DNA from: Hygrophila difformis
Lineage: Eukaryota; Streptophyta; Magnoliopsida; Lamiales; Acanthaceae
Assembly (NCBI GenBank): GCA_030278955.1
Contig: JAOANR010000015.1
Location: 36,984,487-37,048,486, forward strand
Direction of reading: 5' to 3'
DNA length: 64,000 nt
Shown: in pieces, positions 1 through 10,200 of the stretch
Numbering within the stretch: the stretch's first letter is position 1
How the letters are laid out: every line of letters begins with the position of its first letter
The notes under the pieces: model-generated
Told to the model about the DNA's origin: nothing
The model's input: only the letters and a program-made list of their open reading frames with translations
Database searches by the model: none
Made by a program: the position numbers and the translations under genes

Positions 1-179
1 TCGCAACAGTAGCCCTTGGTACGCGCTGCAAGTGCTCTTACACAGTCGTTAGAGTTTTGTCCATCCAGTGTGCACGACAGGTTAGGCTCATATTGGGCGC
101 AGACCAATTGCTGGAGGCTGCAAGAAGCCAACAGCACCAGCAGGAATAGGCCGAGCAAGCTCTGTTTGGGGCCTTTCAT
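1..179 (-). pseudogene. Lipid-transfer-like eight-Cys peptide gene, copy A (exon 1, partial)
   Basis: Reading leftwards from the ATG at 177-179, the frame encodes a signal peptide with a hydrophobic core and then the first cysteines of a small secreted protein. It includes NDCVRAL followed by a CC pair and is cut by the window edge. It is nearly identical to copy B at 4409-4718, except for the residues just before the CC pair (ARTKGY here, AGAMIY in B). The family shows the C, C, CC, CxC, C, C order of plant non-specific lipid transfer proteins, which bind lipids in the cell wall space. Only the first half is visible, so I cannot tell whether this copy is intact; it is listed as a pseudogene because its relatives are broken. 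The start is chosen because it is shared with copy B. Confidence 0.6.
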
Positions 180-620
180 TTCTGCTACAACTCGATATTT
201 TTTTATTTCTCACTTTTGATTTCTCTTGTATTTGGAAAAATCCCCCCGAGTTTAAGTAATGTTGGATGGATGATTGATCCTCCACTGAATTATTGTAGCA
301 AGTAGGAGTGTTATTTTCATGAGGAGTTGGCCGTAGATAATCGTCCACTGAATTGTTGTCTCAAGTAGCCAAGTAGGAGTAATATATTCATGTGGAGTAG
401 GAAAAAATACATAAATATGTCGCCTGATTTTTCATCGCACAATTGGTCCTTATGTGATGTCCGCTATTATCACATTCTGTCTGAAAACCTAATCCTTGAA
501 ACATACCAAAACAAACTTATTGATTAACTTTGTGGCTTGCCAATTTATTTTATGTGATGATTCTTAATTGGGTTAAGTCTGTTTATGATTCATGGATTGT
601 CAATACATCTAACATGGCAA
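180..620. repeat. Duplicated upstream region of the LTP-like genes (A copy)
   Basis: About 440 bases upstream of the copy A start match 4719-5105 almost base for base; the latter lies upstream of copy B. The match continues through exon 1 of both copies, so the gene and its promoter side were duplicated together with a period of about 4.54 kb. The main difference is extra sequence at about 250-360 in the A copy that repeats the phrase around 'cctccactgaattgttg', a local partial duplication. Confidence 0.8.
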
Positions 621-639
621 TGTCTTTTTATTAAAAAAA

Positions 640-866
640 AAAAAAAAAGGCGCGATGAGAGAGGGTAGGGTCGAGCAGTGGCATTGAAATCAATCATGGT
701 GGGAGGGTGCTGATAGAAATTGAAATGGTGGTCTGTAACATGTGAAAAAGTAGCAGATCAGAATGTAGTAGACTGATTTACAGTGGGCTTGGCCTTTCTA
801 AGATTATGACCTTGGTTGTGCTTGGTTTTAATAAAGAATACTCTTTCCCTCAAAAAAAAAAAAAAA
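640..866 (+). mobile_element. Polyadenylated retrosequence (unidentified 3' end)
   Basis: A block of about 200 bases ends with AATAAA at about 830 and an A-run at 852-866, and is preceded by another A-run at 632-648. This is the shape of the 3' end of a reverse-transcribed polyadenylated RNA (LINE, SINE or processed pseudogene). No coding match is visible. The A-run in front may be the tail of an earlier insertion. Confidence 0.4.
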
Positions 867-920
867 GAAAAGATACCGTTAAGTGGAATCTTGTTGAATT
901 CTCTGTTCGTATAGTTTTAA

Positions 921-945
921 AATATATATATATATATATATATAT
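921..945. repeat. (TA)n microsatellite
   Basis: About twelve TA units in an AT-rich stretch. Other TA runs lie at 4369-4389 and 51192-51226; both of those belong to the intron of LTP-like copies. Confidence 0.85.
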
Positions 946-1158
946 TTATAATTTTTAGTTCTCTATATTTTAAGGTTTGGGGGTCTTTCATTAACAGTGC
1001 AACTCTGCCTTCAATTCTTACTTTTGATTTCTGTTTTTGGTAACACAAAACGGCAGTACCAGTTTATATTGTTTTACATCCTCCACTCAGTTATTACAAT
1101 CTATGTTAATTTCAAAATTTCAGTTATAATTTCCAAGTGTGTTTAAAAGTTCACTGGA

Positions 1159-1565
1159 ATAGTTTTTTTTTTTTTTTTTTTCGGTGAAGGACGCAACGAG
1201 GCGTCGGAAAAAAGGGAAGCACTATAAAAAACTACAGAAGAGGGGGAAAGGAAGGAAAAAATAACCGAAACATAAAACACAAATATATAAAATCATGGGA
1301 ACCAGGTCCCAGCCAAATCCGCAGCCAGGTGAGGACGAGCCATGTCTGGTGGATAAGCCTAAGTAGTGAAGAAATCTTCCGAATTCGCTCCGAGTTTCGC
1401 AAGAGAATCTGCTACGAAATTCTCTTCACGGAAAATATGAAACCATTGAAAGCCCGGGTGATGGTTCAGAATATCACAAATACTATTCGCAAGAGGAAAC
1501 TGGGGGTGATCCGTATTAACCCCTTGACGAACTTAAGATCATGTAATAAATATGGTGGATGGAAA
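1159..1565 (-). pseudogene. LINE 3' end with RNase H C-terminus and poly(A) tail
   Basis: On the minus strand an open frame from about 1530 to the stop at about 1364 encodes the C-terminal part of a plant LINE-type RNase H domain. It contains REENFVADSLAKLGA, the usual motif with the last catalytic-side Asp, and a TAG follows shortly after. Then come about 190 bases of 3' UTR and a tail seen as the T-run at 1159-1181. The element is 5'-truncated, as is common for LINE copies. Flanks 'tggaatag' and 'tggaaata' could be a decayed target duplication. A related RNase H relic lies at 36130-36540 on the other strand. Confidence 0.75.
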
Positions 1566-1650
1566 TAATGGGTCGGAGAGAAGTATATAAATTATTTATT
1601 TCAAAAAATGATATATTATGATCAAGTATTCACGTGTATAAATTATTTGT

Positions 1651-2008
1651 GCAAAAAAAGTCAAAATCATCCCACAACTTTCGTGTGTTTCTCAAATGGT
1701 CCCATAATTGTGCACTCCACTTAATCTATCCAATATGTTTGCTAATCATCACCCAAATGATCCCATCGGAGGTTAATCACGAGTATTAACGGGTTAATCA
1801 TCCCACAACTTTTGTCCGTTTTCTCAAATGGTCCTATAATTAACCCCTTAATACTTGCGACACGTCAACCTGGGAGTTTATTAACCTCGGATGGGATCAT
1901 TTGGGCGAGGATTAGCAAACATATTAGATGGATTAAGTGAGTGCATAATTATGAGACCATTTAAGAAACGCACGAAAGTGGTGGGACCATTTTGGCTTTT
2001 TTTTTTTC
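1651..2008. mobile_element. Mutator-type fold-back MITE (copy 1)
   Basis: Long terminal inverted repeats of roughly 110 bases: the left arm (about 1659-1765) pairs with the reverse complement of the right arm (about 1877-2000), including 'cccacaactttcgtg' and 'atgtttgctaatc'. The ends are A/T runs. It is flanked by the 10-bp direct repeat AATTATTTGT (1641-1650 and 2009-2018), the size expected for Mutator-like transposition. No coding capacity. Confidence 0.8.
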
Positions 2009-2289
2009 AATTATTTGTACACTTGACTATGAATAAATGTTAAGTGGGGCGAAGTGTTTTCGAACTACTGCTCGGCAAATTGTTTGTGAGCTCAAGTGGT
2101 CACGTATATATTATTTCTTCAATAAATGGGATAAAATGAAGAGACATGTGGTGGGTCGAATACGGTATAGATATGACAAACGACTTTAAGGTAGAAAAAG
2201 TTGTCCCTTAATAAATTTCTTTGGGGTCATTGTCCTTTAAGTTATAACCCATCAACAACGTGCTTTGTGGGTCGATGGTTATTAAAAAA

Positions 2290-2511
2290 GGAAAAAAAAA
2301 CTCTAACAGTCCCATAATTTTGTTCATTTTCCCAAATCATACCATAAAAAATGAATTAACCAAATTCATCCAGTAACTATGATAATTTTCGCCCAATCCA
2401 TCCCACCCACCCCTAGTGACGATTAATGCTGATCTGGCGGCGGATGATGCTGCCACGTCAACCACATTAGGCACTAATCCACCGCCAAGTCAGCAGTAAT
2501 CGTCATTAGGC
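2290..2511. mobile_element. Truncated Mutator-type MITE, left arm only
   Basis: Begins with an A-run and 'cagtcccataattttgttc' and matches the arm structure of the neighbouring fold-back MITEs, but no matching right arm is present. A related arm is at 2862-3060. Between 2019 and 2289 I see nothing beyond AT-rich intergenic sequence, except that about 2245-2285 resembles 44375-44400. Confidence 0.5.
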
Positions 2512-2850
2512 GAGTTGAGAAAGAGTTGAGAAAAGTGTAAGGGGTGAAGGTGAAGGGGAAACGGAAGAGAAGGTTGAGTTGTATATTTGGAGGGGGGTTT
2601 GAATTTCTACTTGCCAAGGTGGACGAGTTTTGAGCTTTATCTTGTACAACGTCAACTAAACAAAGGAGTTATGAGCTTACAATGTGCCAGATCAGCTAAT
2701 TAAATGGGATTAATGAATTTAGGACGAAATTGGTTTTAATTAGCAAACAAAGCAGAAGAAAGGGGGCAGAAAATTCATTGATGACGGATTTGAAAAAAAC
2801 TGAAAAGAAAAACGACCAAATTAACAATCTTTCCGTATATTTTCTTGCAT
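2512..2850 (+). repeat. Dispersed repeat carrying the 3' end of an unidentified host gene (copy 1)
   Basis: Matches 43115-43440 closely. In both copies a reading frame ends in a similar short peptide (ELRKV then stop here, KLRNV then stop there) followed by the same 3' flank beginning 'ggggtgaaggtgaaggg'. Here the coding part upstream is missing, replaced by the MITE arm at 2290-2511. At the other site about 50 codons are still visible. This is a duplicated gene end, source gene not recognised. Confidence 0.55.
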
Positions 2851-2861
2851 GAATTCGAAAT

Positions 2862-3060
2862 AGGAAAAAAAAAAAACCCTAATGATCCCATAATTTTGTT
2901 CGTTTTCCCAAATCATCGCATGCATAAAAATGAATTAATCTTATTCATCCCGTAAATATGCTATTTTTCGCCCAATCCATCCTACACACTCCTAATTACA
3001 AATAATAGTGACGTGATAGCGGATTAGTATGTCTAATGTGGTTGACGTGGCAGCACCATC
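2862..3060. mobile_element. Truncated Mutator-type MITE, left arm
   Basis: Starts with a 12-base A-run and 'gatcccataattttgttcg', homologous to 2290-2511 but with a different interior. No inverted right arm can be found before the Stowaway element at 3112. Confidence 0.45.
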
Positions 3061-3111
3061 TAAGCATACCAAAATTTAAAATTACAGGATGTAATTAATC
3101 ATATTAAAATA

Positions 3112-3708
3112 CTCCCTCCGTCCCGCTAATAATGTCCCAAAAGTTTTGGTCACGGTATTTTATATGGGAATGGTTAGTATTTAATGTAGAGGTAAATTAA
3201 TGTTTAAAGAGAGGGTAAATTAGGAATTTATGTGATGTGATTTGAATGGATTTGAATTTCTAATTGATTTATGTATGTGTGATGTGATAGTTGTATGTTT
3301 GAAATTTTAATATACTTCCTCCGTTCCTAAATAAATGCAACATATCAACATTTCACGCAATCCAATGCATATTTTTAATCCGTAATAACTCAAATTCCAC
3401 ATAAGTAAAAATTATGAAAATTTGATATTCTAAATCTATGCGATTAGACGAATCCAACAAGATCTTACTTGACTATGTTTTATCTTATATAATTGTATTA
3501 AAAGTCGAGTCAAAGCTACTCAATGAACAGTGACAAAAGTCAAAACGTGCAAATAAAAAAGAACGGAGGTAGTATTTATTATTGATGTGATATGATGAGA
3601 GAGAGTTTGGTAATTAAAGTGTATAATTATTTCCTAAAAGGGAATGTGACAATTGTAATGTGACGGACCAAAAAGGAAAGTGAGACAGAATTAGTGGGAC
3701 GGAGGGAG
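3112..3708. mobile_element. Stowaway-type MITE with a second MITE nested inside
   Basis: Termini CTCCCTCCGTCCC and GGGACGGAGGGAG form the terminal inverted repeat of Stowaway (Tc1/mariner) MITEs, flanked by TA at 3110-3111 and 3709-3710. It is about 600 bases long because a second 258-bp MITE sits at 3315-3572. No coding capacity. Confidence 0.85.
3315..3572. mobile_element. Stowaway MITE, ~260-bp family (nested copy)
   Basis: Termini CTTCCTCCGTTCC and GAACGGAGGTAG with TA on each side. Same family as 31318-31577, 34426-34681, 35114-35370 and 45258-45517: all share 'taataactcaa', 'agacgaatc' and 'caatgaacag'-like inner blocks. This copy is inside the larger Stowaway element 3112-3708, so it is the younger of the two. 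Confidence 0.85.
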
Positions 3709-3942
3709 TAATTAATTCAAGCAGTGAAATGAACTATTAATAGTATGAAAATATTGTAACAATAAACTATAAAAAGTACAAATAATATGGATAATCAAGA
3801 CATTTAACATGAGCATATTCAACATACAAACCTATAAACACAGTCATAAATACAAAAACTATACATCAGTACATTCAATATGCATATTCGTTTAAAACAA
3901 AAACCCAGAGTGACAGTGAGTGCAATATCTGCACTTCATCGT

Positions 3943-4718
3943 TTACTGGAAGCTACCAGCGCCAGATGGTTCAAAATCTTTTCCGCCCTTCTCTTTGATT
4001 ACCTGAAAGTTAAACAAGAAAGGAGAATTAACCAATATTCAGTAGGAAATTAATGCGTACTGTTTACTGGTGATTGGAGAAAAATTAGTTTTAAATAATG
4101 GACGAAGTTACAGAGGGATAAGAAAATGAATGACGATAAATTATTGGAAGGAAGAATAATTTTAATGTACTTAACTTGAAGAAAAAATAGTACTGTATTT
4201 AAAAAGAAATGCAAGCAAAGAATATTGGGATACTCAACAAAGAAAGTAAATACTAAGTACTAATAAACAATGGTAGTAGGAGTATTATTTTTCTCTCTTT
4301 GTAGGTTAACTAATAAAATGCTCTTTTATACCGAAAATGGAAGGGATGAATTTAGAACATATATAAATTATATATATATATATATATATGTGAAGTATAT
4401 CAACATACGAGGTTCATGCAGGATTCAGGAAGTGAGAAGCCGCAATCGTATCCCATGTCAATTAGGTGATACGGAGCATCAATATCTGGGAAGCTATCAT
4501 AACTTCCGGCGCACAGGCAGTCGAAGTCAACTGGTCCAATCGCAACAATATATCATGGCACCCGCTGCAAGTGCTCTTACACAGTCGTTAGAGTTTTGTC
4601 CATCCAGTGTGCACGACAGGTTAGGCTCATATTGGGCGCAGGCCAATTGCTGGAGGCTGCAAGAAGCCAACAGCACCAGCAGGAATAGGCCGAGCAAGCT
4701 CTGTTTGGGGCCTTTCAT
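3943..4718 (-). pseudogene. Lipid-transfer-like eight-Cys peptide gene, copy B (two exons, one-base frame break)
   Basis: Exon 1 runs from 4718 to 4409. It has a signal peptide (MKGPKQSLLGLFLLVLLASC...), then Cys in the order C-x9-C-x11-CC, CxC (CLC), C-x7-C, which fits the plant eight-cysteine lipid-transfer fold. The donor GTATGT starts at 4408; the acceptor CAG precedes exon 2 at 4002-3943, which encodes a Gly/Ser-rich tail (VIKEKGGKDFEPSGAGSFQ) and TAA. Exon 1 is 310 bases, one more than a whole number of codons. The frame breaks just after the CC pair (stop at 4527-4529) and resumes in the next frame before CLC. Either a recent pseudogene or a sequencing/assembly error. Expected product is about 122 residues, secreted. 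Confidence 0.65.
4003..4408 (-). other. Intron of LTP-like copy B
   Basis: GT...AG intron in phase 0 between the cysteine-rich exon and the tail exon. AT-rich, with a TA run near the donor. The same intron is recognisable in copy C (about 45522-51556), where it has been enlarged by a Helitron. Confidence 0.6.
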
Positions 4719-5105
4719 TTCTGCTACAACTCGATATGCTTTTAATTCTCACTTTTGATTTCGGTTGTATTTTGGAAAACCCCCTGAGCTAAAATAATAA
4801 TCTTGGATGGATGATAGATCCTCCACTGAATTGTTGTCTCAAGTAGCCAAGTAGGAGTAATATATTCATGTGGAGTAGGAAAAAATACATAAATATCTCG
4901 CCTGATTTTTCATCGCACAATTGGTCCTTATGTGATGTCCGCTATTATCACATTCTTTCCGAAAACCTAATCCTTGAAACATACCAAAACAAACTTATTG
5001 ATTAACTTTCTGGCTTGCAAATTTATTTTATGTGATGATTCTTAATTGGGTTAAGTCTGCTTATGATTCATGGATTGTCAATCCATCTAACATGGCAATG
5101 TCTTT
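4719..5105. repeat. Duplicated upstream region of the LTP-like genes (B copy)
   Basis: Near-identical counterpart of 180-620. It should hold the promoter of copy B read leftwards; a plausible TATA-like stretch (ATATTTATG on the minus strand) lies about 170 bases upstream of the ATG, which is weak evidence. Homology ends at the A-rich stretch near 5110. Confidence 0.7.
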
Positions 5106-5129
5106 TTGTTAAAAAAGAAAAAGAAAAAA

Positions 5130-5262
5130 GAACACAAGATGTATCTGCATTCCATCGTTTATTGAAAGCTAAGAAGACAAGATGGTACGGCTCCAAATCT
5201 CTTCTAACCTTCACTCAATAATTGATGTGAAAACTATAAAATAAAGTAAAATTGACTAATAT
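5130..5262 (-). pseudogene. LTP-like copy D: exon 2 and intron remnant
   Basis: The stretch 'tgcattccatcgtttattgaaagct' region and the following bases align with exon 2 of copies B (3943-4002) and C (45199-45255), including the TAA position and the start of the intron. The frame is destroyed. The intron is cut at 5264 by the TRIM element, and I cannot find its exon 1 beyond the insertions. Confidence 0.5.
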
Positions 5263-5264
5263 TC

Positions 5265-5999
5265 TGTTGGGTAGCAAACCATGTCCCACATTGGAAGAAT
5301 AGGGAAACATATTCGTAAATGTAAGAGTCCACCTAACTCCATTAGTATGAGACCTTTTGGAAGATACTCAAAAACAAAACAGTGAGGCCTCTGGCCAAAG
5401 CGGACAATATCATACTAACGCACGGAGTTAGTGTCCCAACAACTGGTATTAGAGCCCAGGTTCGGGGATCGAGTCAGTAAATGTGGACTGCGTGCGTGGG
5501 AGGCCCTCAGTTTGCGTCCTCGCGATTGATATCCGTGTACGGCGAGATCCGTGCTCAGTGCATTGTGTCGAAACTCCTTGATATCTTGGTGGTCAGGCGA
5601 CGAGTCCGTATGTTGGAGTGGCAGTGCAAGATGATTTGGCCGATTAAGTTGATTATCGCTCGAGCATCTTGTGTCGAAAGTCTGTGATATCTTGGTGATC
5701 AGGCGGCGTGTCCGTTTATTGGAGCGGTGATGCAAGATGATTTGGCCGATTAAGTTGATTATCGCTTGAGGGAAGGCCACGTGGTGTGTGGTCCTTGGTT
5801 TGAGGGGAGGTGTTAGGTAGCAAACCCATGTCCCACATCCGAAGAATAGAAAAACATATTCCTAACTATAAGAGTCCACCTAACTTCATTCGTATGAAGT
5901 CTCTTGGGAGATGCCCAAAAACAAAACTGTGAAGGCTCTGTCCAAAGCGGACAATATCATACTAATGCTCAAGTTAGGGTGGCGGTCGCACTCCCAACA
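5265..5999 (+). mobile_element. TRIM (miniature LTR retrotransposon)
   Basis: Direct terminal repeats of 177 bp (5265-5441) and 189 bp (5811-5999) begin TGTT and end CAACA. Directly after the left repeat is a primer-binding site TGGTATTAGAGC (5444-5455), complementary to initiator tRNA-Met with one change. Just before the right repeat is the purine tract GAGGGGAGG (5802-5810). The 370-bp interior has no gene; it holds two tandem copies of a ~106-bp unit (about 5563-5668 and 5669-5772). Size and structure are those of TRIM elements, which move with enzymes of other elements. The expected 5-bp target duplication is not clean. A solo LTR is at 34743-34932. Confidence 0.85.
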
Positions 6000-6055
6000 T
6001 TTCAAAAGAAAAACAATAAATACCATAATATGAAATTCCTGCATGCAACTACATC

Positions 6056-6829
6056 TGTTGGGGTTATTTTGTGCAGAGTTGTTGTTTGACTGTTGTTCAG
6101 ACTATTCATCAACAACGAAGTTAATCTGAGCAGGTGCCAGCTGGAGTTTGTTACAACTTATTAGTGAACGGTTATTTGCGAATCTTTCTAGAAGATTCCC
6201 GTGTATTCTGTTGGAATAACCGTCTCACATGCTTTACATTGTTATATATATGTGAGATCATCATTTGTACTTAGTTTTAGAGAGATCATTCATAGATTCA
6301 CATATATCTTTTGCTTTGAGTGTTGCATAGTGGTTACTTGATGAGAGTAATTTCTGTGTAATTCTGTATTTGAATTGCTTGTAAATGAAGAGGCATTGAG
6401 ATGCTCTTCATCTTCATCGGAAGCATTGCGATGCTCTTTACTGGAGAAGGTTTGTCGAGATGATTGAAGAAGCTATAAACCGAATGGAAGCAGTTGCAGC
6501 AAGTAAAATCACTCACAGGTTGAATAAGGTGAAGTCGTAGCGGTTTAAGTGTGGTTGATATACTTGCCGGACTACTGGTCGTGTTCCAGTAACTGAGTTC
6601 AACAGCTGAGGTTTGATTGCTCTTGTGCTTTGGCGGTTCATTGGTTTATTCAGTATTGATGATTAGTAAGATGAACCTGGCTTGGTATGCCCCCAGACGT
6701 ACATCGTATGATCGAACTGGGTAAACAACTTGTTTTGTTGGTTTGTTTACTGCTTTAGTTAATTCCGCATAGTTAATACAACACACAAACTACGTTTGCT
6801 CATAAGAACAGATTAGACTGGGACAAACA
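6056..6829 (+). repeat. 5' LTR of the SIRE-type element, with primer-binding site
   Basis: Starts TGTTGGGG after the AT-rich flank and ends ACAAACA, followed at 6832 by TGGTATCACAGCG, a variant of the initiator tRNA-Met primer-binding site. A TATA-like stretch 'tatatatatgtgag' at about 6243 could be the LTR promoter. The right boundary is set from the primer site, so it is accurate only to a few bases. Confidence 0.6.
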
Positions 6830-6890
6830 AGTGGTATCACAGCGAATCCAGTGCTCTAGCGTAATTGAGTAGATCAGATCTGTTTGGAAG

Positions 6891-8635
6891 ATGAGTAATA
6901 AGGAAGGTTCTTCAGTTTCTCATCCACCTTTGTTTGATGGAACTGATTATAGTTATTGGAAGACGAGAATGAAGGCATTCATAGCATCACTTGGTGAAGA
7001 TGCTGATGAGGCAATTGAAACACGCTGGGAACAACCTACTAGACGAGTGACTCCAGCTAATGAAGATGATCCACCAACAACTAGGCCTGCTACAAGAGCT
7101 GAGTTAACTGCTGCTGAAAGGAATGCTAAGCAAGGTAACTTTGCTGCTCTAAATGCACTTTTTGCTGCTATGGATTCTACTCAGTATAGAATGATTTCGA
7201 ATTATACTACTGCTTATGATGCATGGAGAGCTTTAGAAATAACACATGAAGGTTCTGTTGATGTGAGAGCTACTAGACTACAACGTATTGAAACACTCTT
7301 TGATAGCTTGCGTATGAGTGATGATGAATCTATATCTGCTTATTATGGTAGATTTAAAGATGTTGTTAGTCAGGCTTATTCTCTTGGTGCTCAGTGGGAT
7401 GAGAGAAAGCAAGTTAGGAAGTTGCTTAGAATGGTTTCCAAGAGATTTTATCCTAAAGTTGCTGCATTAGAAGAGTTGGATAAAGTAAACACAATTTCTC
7501 TAGAAGGCTTATATGGAATTCTTCAATCTTATGAATTGAATTACATAGAGAATGATACTTCTAAGAATATTGCTCTTAATGCTGAAAATAAGGTAGATGA
7601 CTTAGATGAAGATGAAGTTTCTTTTATTTCAAAAAGTGTATCTTAGATGCTGCAGGAAAGAAGATCAAAACAGTTTCAGAATAAGAAGTATTAGAACCGT
7701 AATCAGTCCGGTAAGTCAACAACAGATAAAAAACCGACTGGTAATCGCAGACAGAGTGATAAAGACAAATATGACAAGAAGCAGAGAAAGTCTAGGGATT
7801 TTAAGAAACCAGATGCTTTTTCTGATTTACAGTGTTATGAGTGCAATGGAACAGGTCATATTAGGATTGAGTGCCCTACTGCTAAGAGAAGAGAAGGAAT
7901 GGCACTGCAAGTTTCTCTGACAAATGATGAGGATGAAAATCAGTCAGAAGAACAACACAGTGATTTAGAAGTTGTTGCTTTTACAGGAGGCATCCAAATC
8001 AGTTGGAAATGGTAGTATTGTTGAATCTTCACACGGTAATAGTAATCTTACAGATGATTCTGATAGTGAAGAAGATGAGGAATTCGAAAAACTTTATGAA
8101 GCCTATGAATTTCTGAAAGGAGAATTTTCAGTTGCTGTGAAGGAAAACAAGAAGTTGTTGCAACAACTTACTGACACCGGAATTCAATTGGATAAAACTT
8201 CTGAGCAAAAGAAGTTACTTAAAGAGGAACTTGAGACTTTAAGAAAGCGATATGATGGATTATTTCTTGAGAAGGAAAAAGTCTTAAAGGATCTTGAGCT
8301 ACTGAAAGTTGAATTTGATGCAGTTAAAGTTGAATCTAATCAGCTTCAAGCTAAGAATCAGGAATTCCAGAGACTTTTCAAAGGGAAAGGAAAACTCGAC
8401 GATGTTCTTGCGTTGGGAAAACAACCGAAAGACTTCACTGGTATTAGTTTTTCAGGGAAAAAAGTCAGATAATCAGAGGAAGTTTGTGAGTGGTGGTTTT
8501 CTTCAGCAGACTCCGAAGGTCAATGTAAAGGTTTCAGATTCAGAATCTAAGATCAGAGATTGTGCGTACTGCAGACTACCTGGTCACAACGCAGATACTT
8601 GTTTTAAGGATAGTCAGAAACTTAATGCGTGGTAA
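6891..8635 (+). pseudogene. Gag of the SIRE-type element (broken)
   Basis: The first frame, 6891-7646, is a Copia gag (UBN2-type) beginning MSNKEGSSVSHPPLFDGTDY, the usual 'FDGxxYxxWK' start. It stops at 7644-7646 and the same product continues in shifted frames. A CCHC zinc knuckle (CYECNGTGHIRIEC, about 7831-7872) is followed by a long coiled coil (frame 7972-8472, rich in K/E/L heptads) and a second knuckle (CAYCRLPGHNADTC, about 8562-8603). Gag packages the RNA into cytoplasmic particles; the coiled-coil extension is a SIRE/Maximus trait. At least one stop and two frameshifts prevent a complete product. Confidence 0.75.
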
Positions 8636-8639
8636 TGTT

Positions 8640-9866
8640 GTCGTTTAGCCATCGGATGAATTACAGAAGAAAATCAAGTTACAGAAAGTTTGGGTTAGAA
8701 AGCGAGTTCAGTCGAAATGCCTTGTGGTTCTTTCACTTCGGAAACGAATGCATAGTGAAAGGTGGTACTTTGACTCATGATGTTCACGTGACATGACAGG
8801 TCAAAAGTAGCTTTTAACAAACTTTGAAGATAGTGATTGTGGAGATGTTATCTTTGGTGATGGAGTTCGAAGTAGAATTTCAGGTTTTGGAAACGTCAAA
8901 GATGACAGTCTATCTCAGTTATCTTCAGTCTACTTTGTTGAAGGATTGACAACAAATCTCATCTCGATAAGTCAATTATGTGATGATGATAATCGTGTGG
9001 AATTCACGAAGAATTTTTGTAGGGTTTTCAATGAAGTGAATGCATGTGTGATGATTGGAAATAGATCGAAGAACAACTGCTATGTTCTGAAGAAGGAAGT
9101 TCAACATGCCTTATTATCTAAGAATGATTTAACAACTCTTTGGCATCGAAGACTTGGTCACATGAACTTTAGAAATTTGCAGAAGATTAGTTGTTCAGGT
9201 GTTGTCAGAGGTATGCCCCGACTACCAAGTAACATGGATATGATCTGTGGTGGTTGCTCGAAGGGAAAACAGACTAAGGCACATCATAAGAAGATTGATG
9301 AGCTGCTTACTTCACGTTGTTTGGAACTTCTTCATATGAATCTGATGGGTCCATCTGAAATTGAGAGCTTGACGGGAAGGAAGTACATTTTTGTGTGTGT
9401 AGATGATTTCTCACGCTACACTTGGGTAGAGTTCTTGAGATCGAAGGATGAAATCTTTGATGTTTCTGAGAAGTTATGTCTGAGACTGATGACAGAGAAA
9501 CAACAGAAAATTATTAGAATTCGAACCGATCATGGAAGAGAATTTGAGAATTCAAGGTTTGAAGATTTTTGCAAGGTGCATGGGATTGGTCATGAGTTTT
9601 CGGCTCCCAAAACACCACAACAAAATGATGTAGCAGAGAGGAAGAATAGGACATTGCAAGAAATGGCGAGATCTATGCTGAATGCATCTACGTTGTCCAA
9701 GGGTTTTTGGGCTGAAGCTATGAATACTGCATGTCACAATGTTAACAGGGTGTATCTACGACCACAGACTAACTTCACTTCTTATCAAATTTGGAATGAA
9801 AGGAGTCCGAGTGTTAAATACTTTCATATCTTTGGATGTAAGAGTCATGTTCTAAAGGATAGAACA
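8640..9866 (+). pseudogene. Protease and integrase part of SIRE-type pol (broken)
   Basis: The protease active-site motif D-S-G is seen as D, S, then TGA at 8778-8780, so it is stopped at the catalytic loop. The integrase frame (8946-9869) shows the HHCC zinc domain (LWHRRLGH ... CGGCSKGK) and then the DDE core. The first catalytic position reads HMNLMGP where Asp is expected. The second is intact in RTDHGREF, and the Glu is in QQNDVAERKNRT. The frame runs exactly into the LARD1 insertion at 9866 and its continuation is at 27735. Two independent defects show that the enzyme was dead or decaying. Confidence 0.8.
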
Positions 9867-10200
9867 TGATAATGGCCAAAATTGTCCATTATTTCCAATC
9901 CATTTCCGTGTCTGAGACGAACATTTTGATCATAATCCCATCTTATTTTAATAAGAAAGCAGTTGAATTCGACAGATTAATGCGAGTTTGTAAGAATAAT
10001 AAGCTGGTAATGAAAGACACTAAAATATGCAATTTTAATTGTATTTGTGTTAGAAAAATCCAAAAATAGGAAAAAAGGAAAAAGAAAAGAAAAAGGAATG
10101 AAAAGATGGGTAAAAGAATAAAATAGCCCACAAAAATCAAAAAGATGGGAAAAAGAATGAAAATCCCACAAAATGAAATTTTTGGCTAAGTGTCGAAGAG

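Noticed and set aside
16..219. Plus-strand open frame over copy A (and 4270-4758 over copy B)
   Set aside because: It is the antisense of the signal-peptide exon; the minus strand has the leader, cysteines and splice sites.
5415..5780. Minus-strand frame of 121 codons inside the TRIM
   Set aside because: Falls across the two tandem 106-bp units, and TRIM elements are non-coding.
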